DNA of 64,000 bases. It comes from Dongia_A sp039808885. GTDB lineage: Bacteria; Pseudomonadota; Alphaproteobacteria; Dongiales; Dongiaceae. The position numbers and the translations under genes are program-made. Shown one piece after another: positions 51,085 to 61,900 of this stretch. The DNA is taken from contig JBDHTX010000002.1 of NCBI GenBank assembly GCA_039808885.1, forward strand, positions 124,001-188,000, given 5' to 3'. A model generated the notes under the pieces. It did not search any database. It was not told the origin of the DNA and saw only the letters and a list, made by a program, of their open reading frames with translations. The stretch's first letter is position 1; each line of letters starts with the position of its first letter.

Positions 51085-51725
51085 CAGGCGGCCTCTTTGT
51101 TGCGGATGGGCGTGCCCTGCAGCAGCGCCGCGGCGACGCTGGCCGCGTCGCTCACCGTGCCGAAATGGGTGCCGATGTCGTAGAGGCTGGAGGCCTGCTC
51201 GCGCGGGCCGGTGGCGGCGCAGCAATCCTCCGGCACCACCACATTGTAGCCGTGGAAGAAGGCGTCGTGCACCGTCGAGCGCACGCAGATATTGGTGACC
51301 ACGCCGAAGACGACGACGCTCTGGGCGCCCAGGTCCTTCAAGGTCAGGTCGAGGTCGGTGTTGAAGAAGCCGGAGAAGCGCCGCTTGATGACATAGATGT
51401 CGTCGGGCCGCGCCTGCAATTCCTCGATCACCTGCGCGCCCCAGCTGTTCTCCAGGCAATGCGGCGTGCGCTTGAGGAACTCGCGGTCCTGCTTCACGTT
51501 GGTGCGGTGGGTGTCCAGCAGCCAGACGATCGCCGCCCCGCTCGCCCGCGCCGCGTCGATCACTTGCAGCTGCGGCGGCACCAGCTTCTCGTAGCCCGGC
51601 AGCACCATCTTGCCGCCCGGCTTGCAGAAATCGTTCAGCATGTCGACCACGATGACGGCCGTCCGCTTCGGGTCGATGGTGGTCAGCCCGTCATGGCGCT
51701 TGGCGGAAAAGACATCGAGGGACAT
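51084..51725 (-). CDS. Isochorismatase-family cysteine amidohydrolase
   Basis: 213 residues with the triad D28 (VIVVDMLNDFCKPGG), K114 (YVIKRRFSGFFNTDL) and C147 (GVVTNICVRSTVHDAFF), and the cis-peptide before Cys. The RFSGFFNTDLDLTL and NICVRSTVHDAFFHGY wording is nearer to ureidoacrylate (RutB), biuret and N-carbamoylsarcosine hydrolases than to nicotinamidase. It therefore probably cleaves a small amide. It lies just downstream of a Tat-exported binding protein gene and upstream of its transporter genes. Confidence 0.88.
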   Translation of the reverse strand: MSLDVFSAKRHDGLTTIDPKRTAVIVVDMLNDFCKPGGKMVLPGYEKLVPPQLQVIDAARASGAAIVWLLDTHRTNVKQDREFLKRTPHCLENSWGAQVIEELQARPDDIYVIKRRFSGFFNTDLDLTLKDLGAQSVVVFGVVTNICVRSTVHDAFFHGYNVVVPEDCCAATGPREQASSLYDIGTHFGTVSDAASVAAALLQGTPIRNKEAA

Positions 51726-51753
51726 GGGGAACCTCCGTCCGAGGGAACGAAGC

Positions 51754-51781
51754 GGGCCGCGGCGCGAAAACGCCGCGGCCC
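51754..51781 (-). terminator. Stem-loop after the binding-protein gene
   Basis: GGGCCGCGGCG (51754-51764) and CGCCGCGGCCC (51771-51781) form a perfect 11-bp stem with a six-base loop, 15 bases after the binding-protein stop. There is no T-tract, so it may protect the upstream mRNA end rather than terminate. Confidence 0.55.
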
Positions 51782-51796
51782 GGACGACAGCTCAGC

Positions 51797-52987
51797 TCAG
51801 CCGCATTGCGGCGTCGGCGCGATGGCGCCGAGCGCCTGGACCGTGTTCATGGCGAGACCTTCGGTCTTGCACAGATACATGTTCATGGTCGTGTGGTGGT
51901 CGGTGGCGCTGACCGAGGCCTCGCCGGTCGGCGCCTGGAAGGTGATGCCGGCCATGCCGTCGACCGCCGATTCCTGGTCGATCTTGCCCACCTTCTCCAG
52001 GCCGGCCTTCAGCGCCTGCACCGAGTTGTAGTGGGTCATGACGTAGGACGACACGGTGACCTTGTCGTCGCCGGCATTCTTGCGCACGCGGGCGACGAAG
52101 TCCTTCACCCCCGGCTCCTCCGAGTTCATCACCATCGGCACAGTGCAATACATGCCCTGGCCCTTGCCCTCGCCGAAGGCGCCGAGATAGGTCTCGGTGA
52201 AGCCGAGGAAGGCGACGGTGACGTTCTTCATCAGGCCGAAATCCTCCGCCTGCTTGATGAAGGTGATGCCGTCGGCGCCGGGCAGCGCGAAGACCAGGAC
52301 CTTGGCCCCGCTGTCGGCGATGCGGCGGATGACCGGGGCGAACTCCTTGGTGCCGAAGGGCGTGAATTCCTTGCCCTTCGCCTCGCCGCCCTGGCCGGCG
52401 ATGATGCCTTCGGCCACCTCGAACATCTTCTGCGGCCAGATGTAGTCGGCGCCGAACATGTAGAAGCTGTTGCCGGCGTTGTCCTTGAGGAAGGGCAGCA
52501 GCTTGGCCAAGTCCTGGTTCGGCACGGTGTTGAAGCTGAACATGTAGCGGCCGCAGGCGCCGCCCTCGTAGTTGGTGGCGTAGAGCAGCGGCGTCTTGAA
52601 GCGCTCGATGGAGGGCGCCATAGCGTCGCGGTTGGCCGAGGTGATCGGGCCGGAGATGGCGATGACCTTGTCGCGCTGGATCAGCTTCAGGGTGCGCTCG
52701 ACCGAGGTCTTGGGATCGGTCTTGTCATCCTCGTATATGAGCTCGATGGGCGATCCCATGATGCCGCCCCCGGCGTTGATCTCGGCGACCGCGAGGTCGA
52801 GGCCGAGCTTCGCCTGGCCGCCGAACAACTCGAGGCCGCCGGAGAATGGCTGCACCACGCCGAGCTTGATCGGTTCGTTGGCGGCGATGGTCGGCATCGC
52901 CAGAGTGGAAACGCCGAGGCCGGCGGCGGCGGCCGAACCGGCTTTCAGGAAAGTGCGACGCGTAAGCTTGGAAAACTGCCTGGCCAT
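51797..52987 (-). CDS. ABC transporter substrate-binding protein (LivK/UrtA-like), Tat-exported
   Basis: 396 residues. A twin-arginine signal opens the protein (SKLTRRTFLKAGSAAAAG, cleavage after MPTIAA near residue 36). The mature part is the type I periplasmic fold: PIKLGVVQPFSGGLELFGGQ, INAGGGIMGSPIELIYEDDK, NYEGGACGRYMFSFN. Tat export and the YEGG segment recall urea/short-amide binding proteins (UrtA, FmdD) more than LivK. It heads a minus-strand operon with hydrolase, SDR, two ATPases and two permeases. Ligand unknown; an amide or N-heterocyclic compound would fit the context. Confidence 0.9.
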   Translation of the reverse strand: MARQFSKLTRRTFLKAGSAAAAGLGVSTLAMPTIAANEPIKLGVVQPFSGGLELFGGQAKLGLDLAVAEINAGGGIMGSPIELIYEDDKTDPKTSVERTLKLIQRDKVIAISGPITSANRDAMAPSIERFKTPLLYATNYEGGACGRYMFSFNTVPNQDLAKLLPFLKDNAGNSFYMFGADYIWPQKMFEVAEGIIAGQGGEAKGKEFTPFGTKEFAPVIRRIADSGAKVLVFALPGADGITFIKQAEDFGLMKNVTVAFLGFTETYLGAFGEGKGQGMYCTVPMVMNSEEPGVKDFVARVRKNAGDDKVTVSSYVMTHYNSVQALKAGLEKVGKIDQESAVDGMAGITFQAPTGEASVSATDHHTTMNMYLCKTEGLAMNTVQALGAIAPTPQCG

Positions 52988-53131
52988 GACTTGCTCCCCG
53001 TTTATTGGCGCAGAAACCAGGGCGACTCTAGATCACGGTCACGAGGTTGCAAAGAGAGGCGCCGCGCCGCATCCGGCAAAGGAATGCAGTCATGAATATC
53101 CCCGTTTGGCGCGTTTTGCGGCAGGCCGACG

Positions 53132-53154
53132 AAAAAAGCGGCGCTAGAGCCGCT
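53132..53154 (-). terminator. Rho-independent terminator overlapping the fghA stop codon
   Basis: Minus strand AGCGGC, loop TCTAGC, GCCGCT (53137-53154), followed directly by a T-tract (53132-53137). The loop contains the gene's own TAG stop. Confidence 0.8.
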
Positions 53155-53986
53155 CCGCGTGCCAGCGGACATGCTCGGCCATGAAGGTGGAGATGAAATA
53201 ATAGGAGTGGTCGTAGCCCTGCTGCATCCGGAGCGTCAGCGCCACGTTGCGCTTGCGGCAGGCCTCGGCGAACAGCTCCGGCTTCAATTGCGTCGCCAGG
53301 AACTCGTCGGCGTCGCCCTGGTCGATCAGGATGTCGCGCGCCCAGCCGCGCGAGGCCATCAGGGCGCAGGCATCGTATTCCGCCCAGCTGTGGTGGTCGA
53401 CGCCGAGATAGGCGCCGAAGGCCTTGTGGCCCCACGGCACCTGGGCCGGCGCCACGATCGGGGAAAAGGCGGAGACCGACTTGTAGCGTTCCGGGTTCTT
53501 CAGCGCGATGGTCAGCGCGCCATGCCCGCCCATGGAATGGCCGGTGATGCCGAATCGCTTCCGGTCAACCGGATAGGCGGCGGCGATCAGGTCCGGCAGT
53601 TCCTCCACCACGTAGTCGTACATGCGGAAATGCTTCGACCACGGTTCCTGCAGGGCGTTGAGGTAGAATCCCGCCCCCTTGCCCAGGTCATAGCCGGTGT
53701 CGTCCGGCACGTCGTCGCCGCGCGGGCTGGTGTCCGGCGCGACGATGACGACGCCATGTTCCGCCGCGGCGCGCTGGAAGCCGGCCTTGGTGGTGGCGTT
53801 CTCCCAGTTGCAGGTGAGGCCGGAGAGATAGAACAGCACCGGCCAGGGGCGCTTCGCCGCCTGCGGCGGCAGGTAGATGGAGAACTCCATGCGCGTGCCG
53901 GTGCTGGCGCTCCGATGCGCCAGCACCAATTGCTCGCCGCCGAAGCACTTCCAGCGCTTGACCTGTTGGAAGTCGGCCGCCGCCAT
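53144..53986 (-). CDS. fghA: S-formylglutathione hydrolase
   Basis: 280 residues; the start at 53986 lies two bases after the dehydrogenase stop, so translation is probably coupled (its own ribosome site is weak). Esterase-D family: LSGLTCNWENATTKAG, APDTSPRGDDVPDD, nucleophile S151 in GITGHSMGGHGAL, the catalytic Asp in DQGDADEFL and His in GYDHSYYF. It hydrolyses S-formylglutathione to formate and glutathione, the last step of glutathione-dependent formaldehyde oxidation. Confidence 0.95.
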   Translation of the reverse strand: MAAADFQQVKRWKCFGGEQLVLAHRSASTGTRMEFSIYLPPQAAKRPWPVLFYLSGLTCNWENATTKAGFQRAAAEHGVVIVAPDTSPRGDDVPDDTGYDLGKGAGFYLNALQEPWSKHFRMYDYVVEELPDLIAAAYPVDRKRFGITGHSMGGHGALTIALKNPERYKSVSAFSPIVAPAQVPWGHKAFGAYLGVDHHSWAEYDACALMASRGWARDILIDQGDADEFLATQLKPELFAEACRKRNVALTLRMQQGYDHSYYFISTFMAEHVRWHAERL

Positions 53987-53988
53987 CG

Positions 53989-55098
<1,110 letters not shown>

Positions 55099-55136
55099 CT
55101 TTCTACCCTTCTCGAACGTCGTATGCGGTCGCGCAA

Positions 55137-55162
55137 CGGGCGGGTGCGCCGGCACCCGCCCG
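55137..55162 (-). terminator. Stem-loop between gfa and frmA
   Basis: CGGGCGGGTGC (55137-55147) and GCACCCGCCCG (55152-55162) form a perfect 11-bp stem with a GCCG loop. It lacks a T-tract, so it is a weak terminator or mRNA-processing structure within the formaldehyde operon. Confidence 0.5.
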
Positions 55163-55182
55163 TCGGCGCAGGATCCACGTCG

Positions 55183-55755
55183 TTATTTCAGCGCGCCGGA
55201 GGCCTTGGCCACGTGGGTGGCGATGGCGTCCATCAGCGCCGGCGACAGGCAGTCATAGGGCGGCAGCTTCAGTTCCTTCAACCGCTTGCGCACGTCCTTC
55301 ATCTTCGCCGGCTTGGCGCCGGATTCGATGATCGACGACACGAAGGCCGCGAATGTCGGCGGCTCCCAGCCCTTCTGCTTCGACAGCTCGGTGTGGATGA
55401 AGTCGAGGCCGTAGAACGGATGCTTGCTGTTCTCGATGCGGCCATACATGTGCACGCCGCATTCCTTGCAGGCGTGGCGCTGGATCGTGGCGCTCGGGTC
55501 CACCACCTGCAGCTTCTGCTCGTTGGCGGTCACCTTCACCGCGGTGCGCGGCACCACCGCCACCTGCGAGAACAGCGCGCCCTTGGGCTTCCAGCACTTG
55601 GTGCAGCCGCAGACGTGATTGTGGGCGCATTGCGAACTCACGGTGACGACCACCGGGTCCTTCGCGCATTTGCAGGTCAACGTGCCGCCGGCGAAGTTCT
55701 TCGCCGCCGGCTTCTTCACACCCCGGTTGACGGCCGGGTGAATGGAAATTGCCAT
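55183..55755 (-). CDS. gfa: S-(hydroxymethyl)glutathione synthase (glutathione-dependent formaldehyde-activating enzyme)
   Basis: 190 residues from the ATG at 55755, eight bases after GGGGAG; a GTG at 55761 is the alternative. Zinc-binding cysteines of the Gfa fold are clear: GGTLTCKCAKDPV, HNHVCGCTKCWKPKGALF and HACKECGVHMYGRIEN. It promotes condensation of formaldehyde with glutathione. With frmA and fghA downstream it completes a three-step formaldehyde-to-formate pathway, useful here because the demethylases and histidine-type N-demethylations release formaldehyde. Confidence 0.94.
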   Translation of the reverse strand: MAISIHPAVNRGVKKPAAKNFAGGTLTCKCAKDPVVVTVSSQCAHNHVCGCTKCWKPKGALFSQVAVVPRTAVKVTANEQKLQVVDPSATIQRHACKECGVHMYGRIENSKHPFYGLDFIHTELSKQKGWEPPTFAAFVSSIIESGAKPAKMKDVRKRLKELKLPPYDCLSPALMDAIATHVAKASGALK

Positions 55756-56042
55756 GGTCACGGTCTCCCCTTGTATGCGCAGAAGCAGCGCCCCCGCTTC
55801 CCCAAGGGGTCAACCTCTGGCCGCGTCTATCGCGGGCCGCCAGAATGGCGTCCCGGTCGCGCGGCGGGCAGCTTATCCAGAAGCCGGCGTTTGGGAAAGA
55901 AATTAACCGGTACCGCGACACTTCCGCCGTGTGAACCGGTCATCCAAGGTTGCAATCGGCGGGATGCATCCCAAGTCGTAAGGGCTGCGGGCGATTTCCA
56001 AACATTCCATTGCCACGACGGATTGGGACGAGGAGACAAGTG

Positions 56043-56900
56043 ATGGACCAGAAGATCATCGATCTGTTCGATCGTTTCACCCATGGCGGCATGAACCGCC
56101 GGAGCTTCTTCAATCGCCTGGTGGCGCTGACCGGCAGCACGGCGGCGGCCAGCGCGCTGCTGCCCCTGTTGCAGAACAACTACGCCCGGGCCAAGACCGT
56201 CCCGCCCAGCGATTCCAGCATCATGGCGGGGCCCGTCACCTTCCAGGCGGGGGCGCAGCAGCTTTCCGGCTATCAGGCTTGGCCGGTCATCGGCGACAAA
56301 TTCCCTGCCGCACTGGTCGTACATGAGAATCGCGGGCTCAACCCCCATATCGAGGACATCGCCCGCCGCCTTGCGTTCGAGGGCTTCCTGGCGCTTGCCC
56401 TGGATTTCCTGTCGCCGCTCGGCGGCACCCCGGCCGACGAGGACAAGGCGCGCGAAATGATCGGCACCCTGAAGGAAGGCGACGTCACCGCTGCGGCCCA
56501 GGCGGCGGTCGCCTATCTGCGGAATCATCCCGCCTCGAACGGCAAGGTCGGCGCGGTCGGCTTCTGCTGGGGCGGCGGGGTGGTCAACCGGCTGGCGGTC
56601 GCCGAACCTTCGCTCGATGCCGGCGTCGCCTATTACGGCATGCAGCCGCCGGCCGCGGATGTCCCCCGGATCAAGGCGCCGCTGCTCCTGCATTATGCCG
56701 GGCTGGACGAGCGCATCAATGGCGGCATCCCCGCCTATGAGGCGGCCCTGAAGGCGGCCGGCAAGACCTACACCCTCTATATGTACGAGGGGGTCAACCA
56801 CGCCTTCAACAACGACACCGGGTCCCGCTACGACAAGGGGGCCGCGGACCTTGCCTGGAGCCGCACCCTCGGCTTCCTTCAGCAGACCTTGGCATCCTGA
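56043..56900 (+). CDS. Dienelactone hydrolase family protein, exported
   Basis: 285 residues from the ATG at 56043 (GAGGAGAC upstream). The N terminus MNRRSFFNRLVALTGSTAAASALL (from residue 17, in two parts: MNRRSFF and the hydrophobic stretch) resembles a Tat signal preceded by a short acidic leader. The alpha/beta-hydrolase triad is C175 in VGFCWGGGV, Asp in AGLDERING and His in GVNHAFNND; the assisting glutamate lies in VVHENRGLN. The YghX-type subgroup shares this layout. True dienelactone hydrolysis is unproven; a general periplasmic carboxylesterase is possible. Confidence 0.88.
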   Translation: MDQKIIDLFDRFTHGGMNRRSFFNRLVALTGSTAAASALLPLLQNNYARAKTVPPSDSSIMAGPVTFQAGAQQLSGYQAWPVIGDKFPAALVVHENRGLNPHIEDIARRLAFEGFLALALDFLSPLGGTPADEDKAREMIGTLKEGDVTAAAQAAVAYLRNHPASNGKVGAVGFCWGGGVVNRLAVAEPSLDAGVAYYGMQPPAADVPRIKAPLLLHYAGLDERINGGIPAYEAALKAAGKTYTLYMYEGVNHAFNNDTGSRYDKGAADLAWSRTLGFLQQTLAS

Positions 56901-56909
56901 GTCCGTCCG

Positions 56910-56939
56910 GGCCTGGATCACGAAAACGTGATCCAGGCC
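56910..56939 (+). terminator. Strong stem-loop after the dienelactone hydrolase gene
   Basis: GGCCTGGATCACG (56910-56922) and CGTGATCCAGGCC (56927-56939) form a perfect 13-bp stem with an AAAA loop, starting nine bases after the stop. No T-tract follows. Confidence 0.6.
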
Positions 56940-57024
56940 GCGCGAGGGAGGTTTCGGAACCAGCGCGTTCAAGCTGGGCGCCGAGGTGCCGGAGATGGCG
57001 CCTCGTGCGGCCCGCCTTGAATGA

Positions 57025-57036
57025 AACTCGCGAGTT
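57025..57036. promoter_or_regulatory. Palindromic operator candidate of the TetR/RND cassette
   Basis: AACTCGCGAGTT is a perfect 12-bp palindrome. It lies between a TTGAAT hexamer (57017-57022) and TATAGC (57038-57043), which could serve as -35 and -10 with a short spacer of 15. It is 40 bases upstream of the regulator's probable start. Confidence 0.5.
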
Positions 57037-57076
57037 CTATAGCCTCAACCTCCGCGAAACCGGAAAGTTCAGAAAC

Positions 57077-57682
57077 ATGGACCTGCCCCCGTCGACCTCC
57101 GCGCGCACCGATCGGCGCAACCGCATCGTGCTCGCCGCGTCGCAGATGTTCGCCGCGCGCGCCTATGTCGAGGTGCAGATGGACGACCTGGCCAAGGCCG
57201 CGGAAGTCGCCAAGCCGACCATCTACCGCTATTTCAAGTCGAAGGAGGATCTGTTCCTGGAAGCCCTGGACGGCACCATGAACGATCTGGTCGGCGAGGT
57301 GAGCCAGGCCGCCGCCAATCCCGGCCCGGCGCCGGAAGTGCTGCGCCACATGATCGGCGCCGCGCTGCGCTCCTTCGCCAGCTGCACCGCGGCGATCCGC
57401 GCCCTCGACGGTACCGATGCGGCGCTCGGCGAGCGCGGCCGCGCCATGCTGCGCCGGCGCGCCACGCAGATCCGCGAGGAATTCGCCACCGTGCTGCGGC
57501 GTGGCGCCGCCGAAGGGGCGTTCCGGCCGCTCGACGCCGACATCGTCTCGCGCGCCGTGCTCGGCGCGGTGCGCATGACCTCGCATGCCGAGGACAATTC
57601 CGCCGATGGGCGGGGCCTGGAAACGCTGGTGGACCTGATGCTGAACGGGCTGACGGCGGCCAGCTGCGCCAAGCGAGGCTGA
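57077..57682 (+). CDS. TetR/AcrR family transcriptional regulator
   Basis: 201 residues from the ATG at 57077, with GGAAAG upstream; an open GTG frame from 57005 would run across the presumed operator. The DNA-binding domain is typical: RRNRIVLAASQMFAARAYVEVQMDDLAKAAEVAKPTIYRYFKSKEDLF (in successive helices). The C-terminal ligand domain is diverged, as usual, and resembles regulators of RND pumps. It lies 5 bases upstream of the adaptor gene and probably represses the whole cassette. Confidence 0.9.
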   Translation: MDLPPSTSARTDRRNRIVLAASQMFAARAYVEVQMDDLAKAAEVAKPTIYRYFKSKEDLFLEALDGTMNDLVGEVSQAAANPGPAPEVLRHMIGAALRSFASCTAAIRALDGTDAALGERGRAMLRRRATQIREEFATVLRRGAAEGAFRPLDADIVSRAVLGAVRMTSHAEDNSADGRGLETLVDLMLNGLTAASCAKRG

Positions 57683-57687
57683 GCTTC

Positions 57688-58887
57688 ATGCGCGCACGCT
57701 CCCTTCTGCTGCTCGGCGCCGCCGTCGTCATCGCGGCCGCCGCCGGCCTGTGGGGCCGGACGCATTTCGCCGACCCGGTCAGCGCCGAAGCTGCCGGCGC
57801 CCAAACAGTTGGCGCACAAACCACCGGTGCGCAGGCCGCCGCGCGGCAGCAGAACCCGCAGGGCGGCGGCGCCGGCGGCAAGCAGGTCGTGCCGGTGCGG
57901 ATCGCCGAGGTGGTCACCGCCGACATGCCGATCAAGCGGCGCACCATCGGCTGGGTCGAACCGATCGCCACCGTGGCGGTGAAATCGCGCATCGACAGCG
58001 CCATCGTCGAGCAGCGCGCCAAGGAGGGCGAATTCGTCAAGCAGGGCGACGTGCTGTTCGTCCTCGACGACCGCGAGGCCGCCGCCGCCATCGCCCGCGA
58101 CGAGGCGACGCTGAAAAAGGACCAGGCGCTGCTCGACCTCGCCAACGCCAATCTGGACCGTGCCCAGGCGCTCGCCGCCAAGCAGACCGTGTCGAAGCAG
58201 TCTCTCGATCAGGCGAAGTCGGAGGCCCGCGCCGCCGCGGCCGCCGTGGTCTCCGACCGCGCCATCATCGATTCCAACAAGCTCGTCCTCTCCTACACCG
58301 TCATCACCGCGCCGATCAGCGGCCGGCTCGGCGCCATTCCGGTGACGCCCGGCAATTTGGTGCGCGCCAACGACACCACGGCGCTCGTCACCATCACCCA
58401 GATGAAGCCGATCCGCGTGACCTTCACCCTGCCCGACCGCGACCTCGACCAGCTGCGCCAGGCGCTGCAGGGCGATCCGCCGGCGGCCGTCCGCGTCTTC
58501 AGCAAGGGCGCCGCCGAGCCGCGCGCCGAAGGCCATCTTTCCTTCATCGATTCCGCGGTCGACATCAGTTCCGGCACCATCACCGCCAAGGCGGAGTTCG
58601 CCAATGACGAGCTCGCGCTGTGGCCCGGCCAGTATTTCGACGTCGAGATCGAGCTTGGCCGCCAGCAGAACATGCCGGTGATCCCGACCGTGGCGCTGCA
58701 GGTCGGCCAGGACGGCCTGTTCGTCTTCGTGGTGAAGGCCGACAGCACGGTGGAATTGCGCCAGGTGACGGCATCCGGCTCCGACGGCGACCGCACCGCG
58801 ATCCTGAGCGGCCTGCAGGCCGGCGAGAAAGTGGTCGTCGACGGCCAGCACCAGCTGGCCCCGGGGATGGCGGTGATGGTGCAGTGA
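57688..58887 (+). CDS. RND efflux periplasmic adaptor (membrane fusion protein)
   Basis: 399 residues. N-terminal membrane anchor (residues 6-24, LLLLGAAVVIAAAAGLWG), then an alanine/glutamine-rich linker. The barrel-sandwich motif is VEPIATVAVKSRIDSAIVEQ with KEGEFVKQGDVLFVLDDRE. A coiled-coil hairpin follows (about 120-170), then the beta-barrel YTVITAPISGRLGAIPVTPGNLV and a membrane-proximal domain ending GMAVMVQ. It links the RND pump to an outer-membrane channel; no such channel gene is in the window. Confidence 0.92.
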   Translation: MRARSLLLLGAAVVIAAAAGLWGRTHFADPVSAEAAGAQTVGAQTTGAQAAARQQNPQGGGAGGKQVVPVRIAEVVTADMPIKRRTIGWVEPIATVAVKSRIDSAIVEQRAKEGEFVKQGDVLFVLDDREAAAAIARDEATLKKDQALLDLANANLDRAQALAAKQTVSKQSLDQAKSEARAAAAAVVSDRAIIDSNKLVLSYTVITAPISGRLGAIPVTPGNLVRANDTTALVTITQMKPIRVTFTLPDRDLDQLRQALQGDPPAAVRVFSKGAAEPRAEGHLSFIDSAVDISSGTITAKAEFANDELALWPGQYFDVEIELGRQQNMPVIPTVALQVGQDGLFVFVVKADSTVELRQVTASGSDGDRTAILSGLQAGEKVVVDGQHQLAPGMAVMVQ

Positions 58888-58930
58888 TGGGACCGCGTCG
58901 CGCGCCGGCCCCGCGCAGGGAGTTGCGGAC

Positions 58931-61900
58931 TTGAACATTTCCGAATTCTGCATCCGGCGCCCTGTCGCGACCCTGCTGATGTCGGCCGCGTTGATCGTCG
59001 CCGGCCTGTTCGCCTTCAGTCACCTGCCGGTCGCCGCCCTGCCGCGCACCGATTTCCCGACCATCAACGTCTCCGCCGACCTGCCCGGCGCCTCGCCCGA
59101 CACCATGGCCAAATCGGTGGCGACGCCGCTGATCAAGCAATTCGCCACCATCGAAGGCATCGAGACGATCAGCGCCACCTCGTCCCAGGGCTCGACGTCC
59201 GTCACCATCGAGTTCGACCTGGACCGTGACATCGACGCCGCTGCCGCCGACGTGCAATCCGCCATTTCGCGGGTCAGCCGCCGCCTGCCCGACGACATGG
59301 ACGACCCGCCGAGCTATCGCAAGGTCAACCCCGCCGATGCGCCGATCCTGCTGCTGGCGCTGCGCAGCGACGTGATGGCGCTGTCGCAGATCGACGATTT
59401 CGCCCAGCAGGTCATGTCGCCGCGCCTCTCGACCCTGGCCGGCGTCGCCCAGGTGCAGGTCTTCGGCAGCCAGAAATACGCCGTCCGCATCCAGGTCGAC
59501 CCCAACGCGCTCGCCGCCCGCGACATCGGCATTGACGAGCTGCAGGCCGCGATCCGCGCGTCCAACACCATCACGCCGGTCGGGGTCATCCGCAACGCCG
59601 ACCAGACGCTGACCATCCAGGCCGAGACCCAGCTCAACAGCGCCGACCAGTTCGCCGACCTGATCATCGCCACCCGGGACGGCAAGCCGGTGCGCCTGCG
59701 CGATGTCGCCAACGTCATCGATTCGGTCGAGAACAACCAGGTCGCCAGCTGGTACAACGGCGCCCGCTCCATCGTCATGGCGATCCAGCGCCAGCCCGAC
59801 GCCAACACCGTCGAGGTGGTCGACCGCATCAAGGCCATGCTGCCGCAATTCCGCGACGAGCTGCCGCCGACGGTTAGCATCAACCTGCTGAACGACCGCT
59901 CGACCTCGATCCGCGAGGCGGTCGCCGATGTCGAGTTCACCCTGATGCTGGTGGTGGCGCTGGTCATCCTCGTCATCTTCCTGTTCCTGCGCCGCGCCAC
60001 CGCGACCGTCATCCCCAGCGTCGCGGTGCCGATCTCGCTCATCGCCACCGTGGGCGGGATGTACCTGATGGGATTCTCCATCGACAACATCTCGCTGATG
60101 GCGATCACGCTCACCGTCGGCCTGGTGGTCGACGACGCCATCGTCATGCTGGAGAACATCGTCCGCCACATCGAGGAAGGCATGGCGCCCTTCGAGGCTG
60201 CGCTGAAGGGCAGCCGCGAGATCGGCTTCACCATCGTCTCCATCACCGTGTCCCTGGTCGCGGTCTTCATTCCCGTGCTGCTGATGGGCGGCGTGGTCGG
60301 GCGCATCTTCCACGAATTCGCCGTCGTGGTGGTGATGGCGATCGCCGCCTCGGCCTTCGTCTCGCTGACCCTGACGCCGATGCTCTGCGCGCGGATGCTG
60401 AAGGCGGCGAAGCCGGGCCAGGCGGAGCACCGGAGCCTGTTCGACCGGTTCCTGGAGGGCGTCTTCGACGGCATGCTGGCGGTCTATGATTCCGGCCTGC
60501 GCTTCTGCCTGCGTTTCCGCCCGCTCATGCTGCTGGTCTTCCTCGCCACCATCGTGGGCACCGTCTGGCTCTATCTGGCGATCCCCAAGGGCTTCTTCCC
60601 GCAGGAGGATATCGGCCAGCTCTCGGTCTCCACCCAGGCGCGCGAGGACATCTCCTTCACCGCCATGGTCACGTTGCAGGCCGAGGTGGAGAAGGTGTTC
60701 CGTGAATCGCCCTACGTGAAGAGCGTCGCCAACGTGGTGGGCGGCGGCGGCAATTCGTCGAACACCGGCCGGCTGTTCGTCGAGCTCACGCCCAGGAGCG
60801 AGCGTCCGCCGCTCAACACGGTGCTGGCCGACCTGCGCAAGAAGCTGGCGCCGATCGCCGGCATCACCACCTACATCAACCCGGTGCAGAACCTGCGCCT
60901 GGGCGGCCGCTCGTCGCGCAGCCAGTACCAGTTCGTGCTGCAGGCGGTGGACCAGGAAGGCCTGTTCTCGTGGTCCGAGAAGATGGCGGAAGCCATGCGC
61001 GGGGACCCGGCCTTCGCCGACGTGACCACCGATCTCGAGAGCAGCGCCCAGCAGGCCAGCCTGATCATCGACAAGGACAAGGCCAACGCGCTCGGCATCA
61101 GCGCCGACCAGCTGCGCTCGACGCTCTATTCCGGCTTCGGCACCCGCCAGGTCTCGACCATCTACGCCACCGGCGACAACTACGCGGTGCTGGTGGAGTT
61201 CGATCCCCGGATCGCCTGGACCCCCGACCTGCTCGATACCGTCTACGTGCGCTCCTCCTCCGGCCGGCTGGTGCCGATCGGCGCCTTCGCCGAGGTCAAG
61301 CGCACGGTGGGCGCGCTCAGCATCAACCAGCTGGGCCAGCTCCCGGCCGTCACCATCTCCTTCAACCTGCCGCCCGACGTGGCGCTGGGCGAGGCGATCC
61401 AGCGGACCGAGGCGATCAAGGCCCAGCTGCAGCTGCCCAGCACCATCACCTCGACCTTCTCCGGCAACGCCCAGGTGTTCCAGGATTCGCTCGCCAACCA
61501 GGGCCTGCTGATCCTCGCCGCGATCATCACCATCTATATCGTCCTCGGCATGCTCTATGAGAGCTTCGTCCACCCCTTCACCATCCTCACCGGGCTGCCC
61601 TCGGCGGCGATCGGCGCCTTCATCGCGCTCGAGATGGCGGCGCTGGACCTGAGCGTGGTCGCGGTGATCGGCATCCTCATGCTGATCGGCATCGTCAAAA
61701 AGAACGCGATCATGATGATCGACGTGGCGCTGACCCTCCAGCGCGAGGGCCTGGCGCCGGCGGACGCCATCTATCGCGCCTGCATCCTGCGCTTCCGCCC
61801 GATCATGATGACGACCTTCGCCGCCATCATGGGCACGCTGCCGATCGCGCTCGGCCACGGCGCCAGCGCCGAATTGCGCCAGCCGCTCGGCATCGCCGTG

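Noticed and set aside
58580..61858. 1092-codon open frame opposite the RND pump gene
   Set aside because: The product is an Asp/Arg/His-rich low-complexity chain typical of antisense GC-rich DNA; the RND gene on the plus strand is unambiguous.
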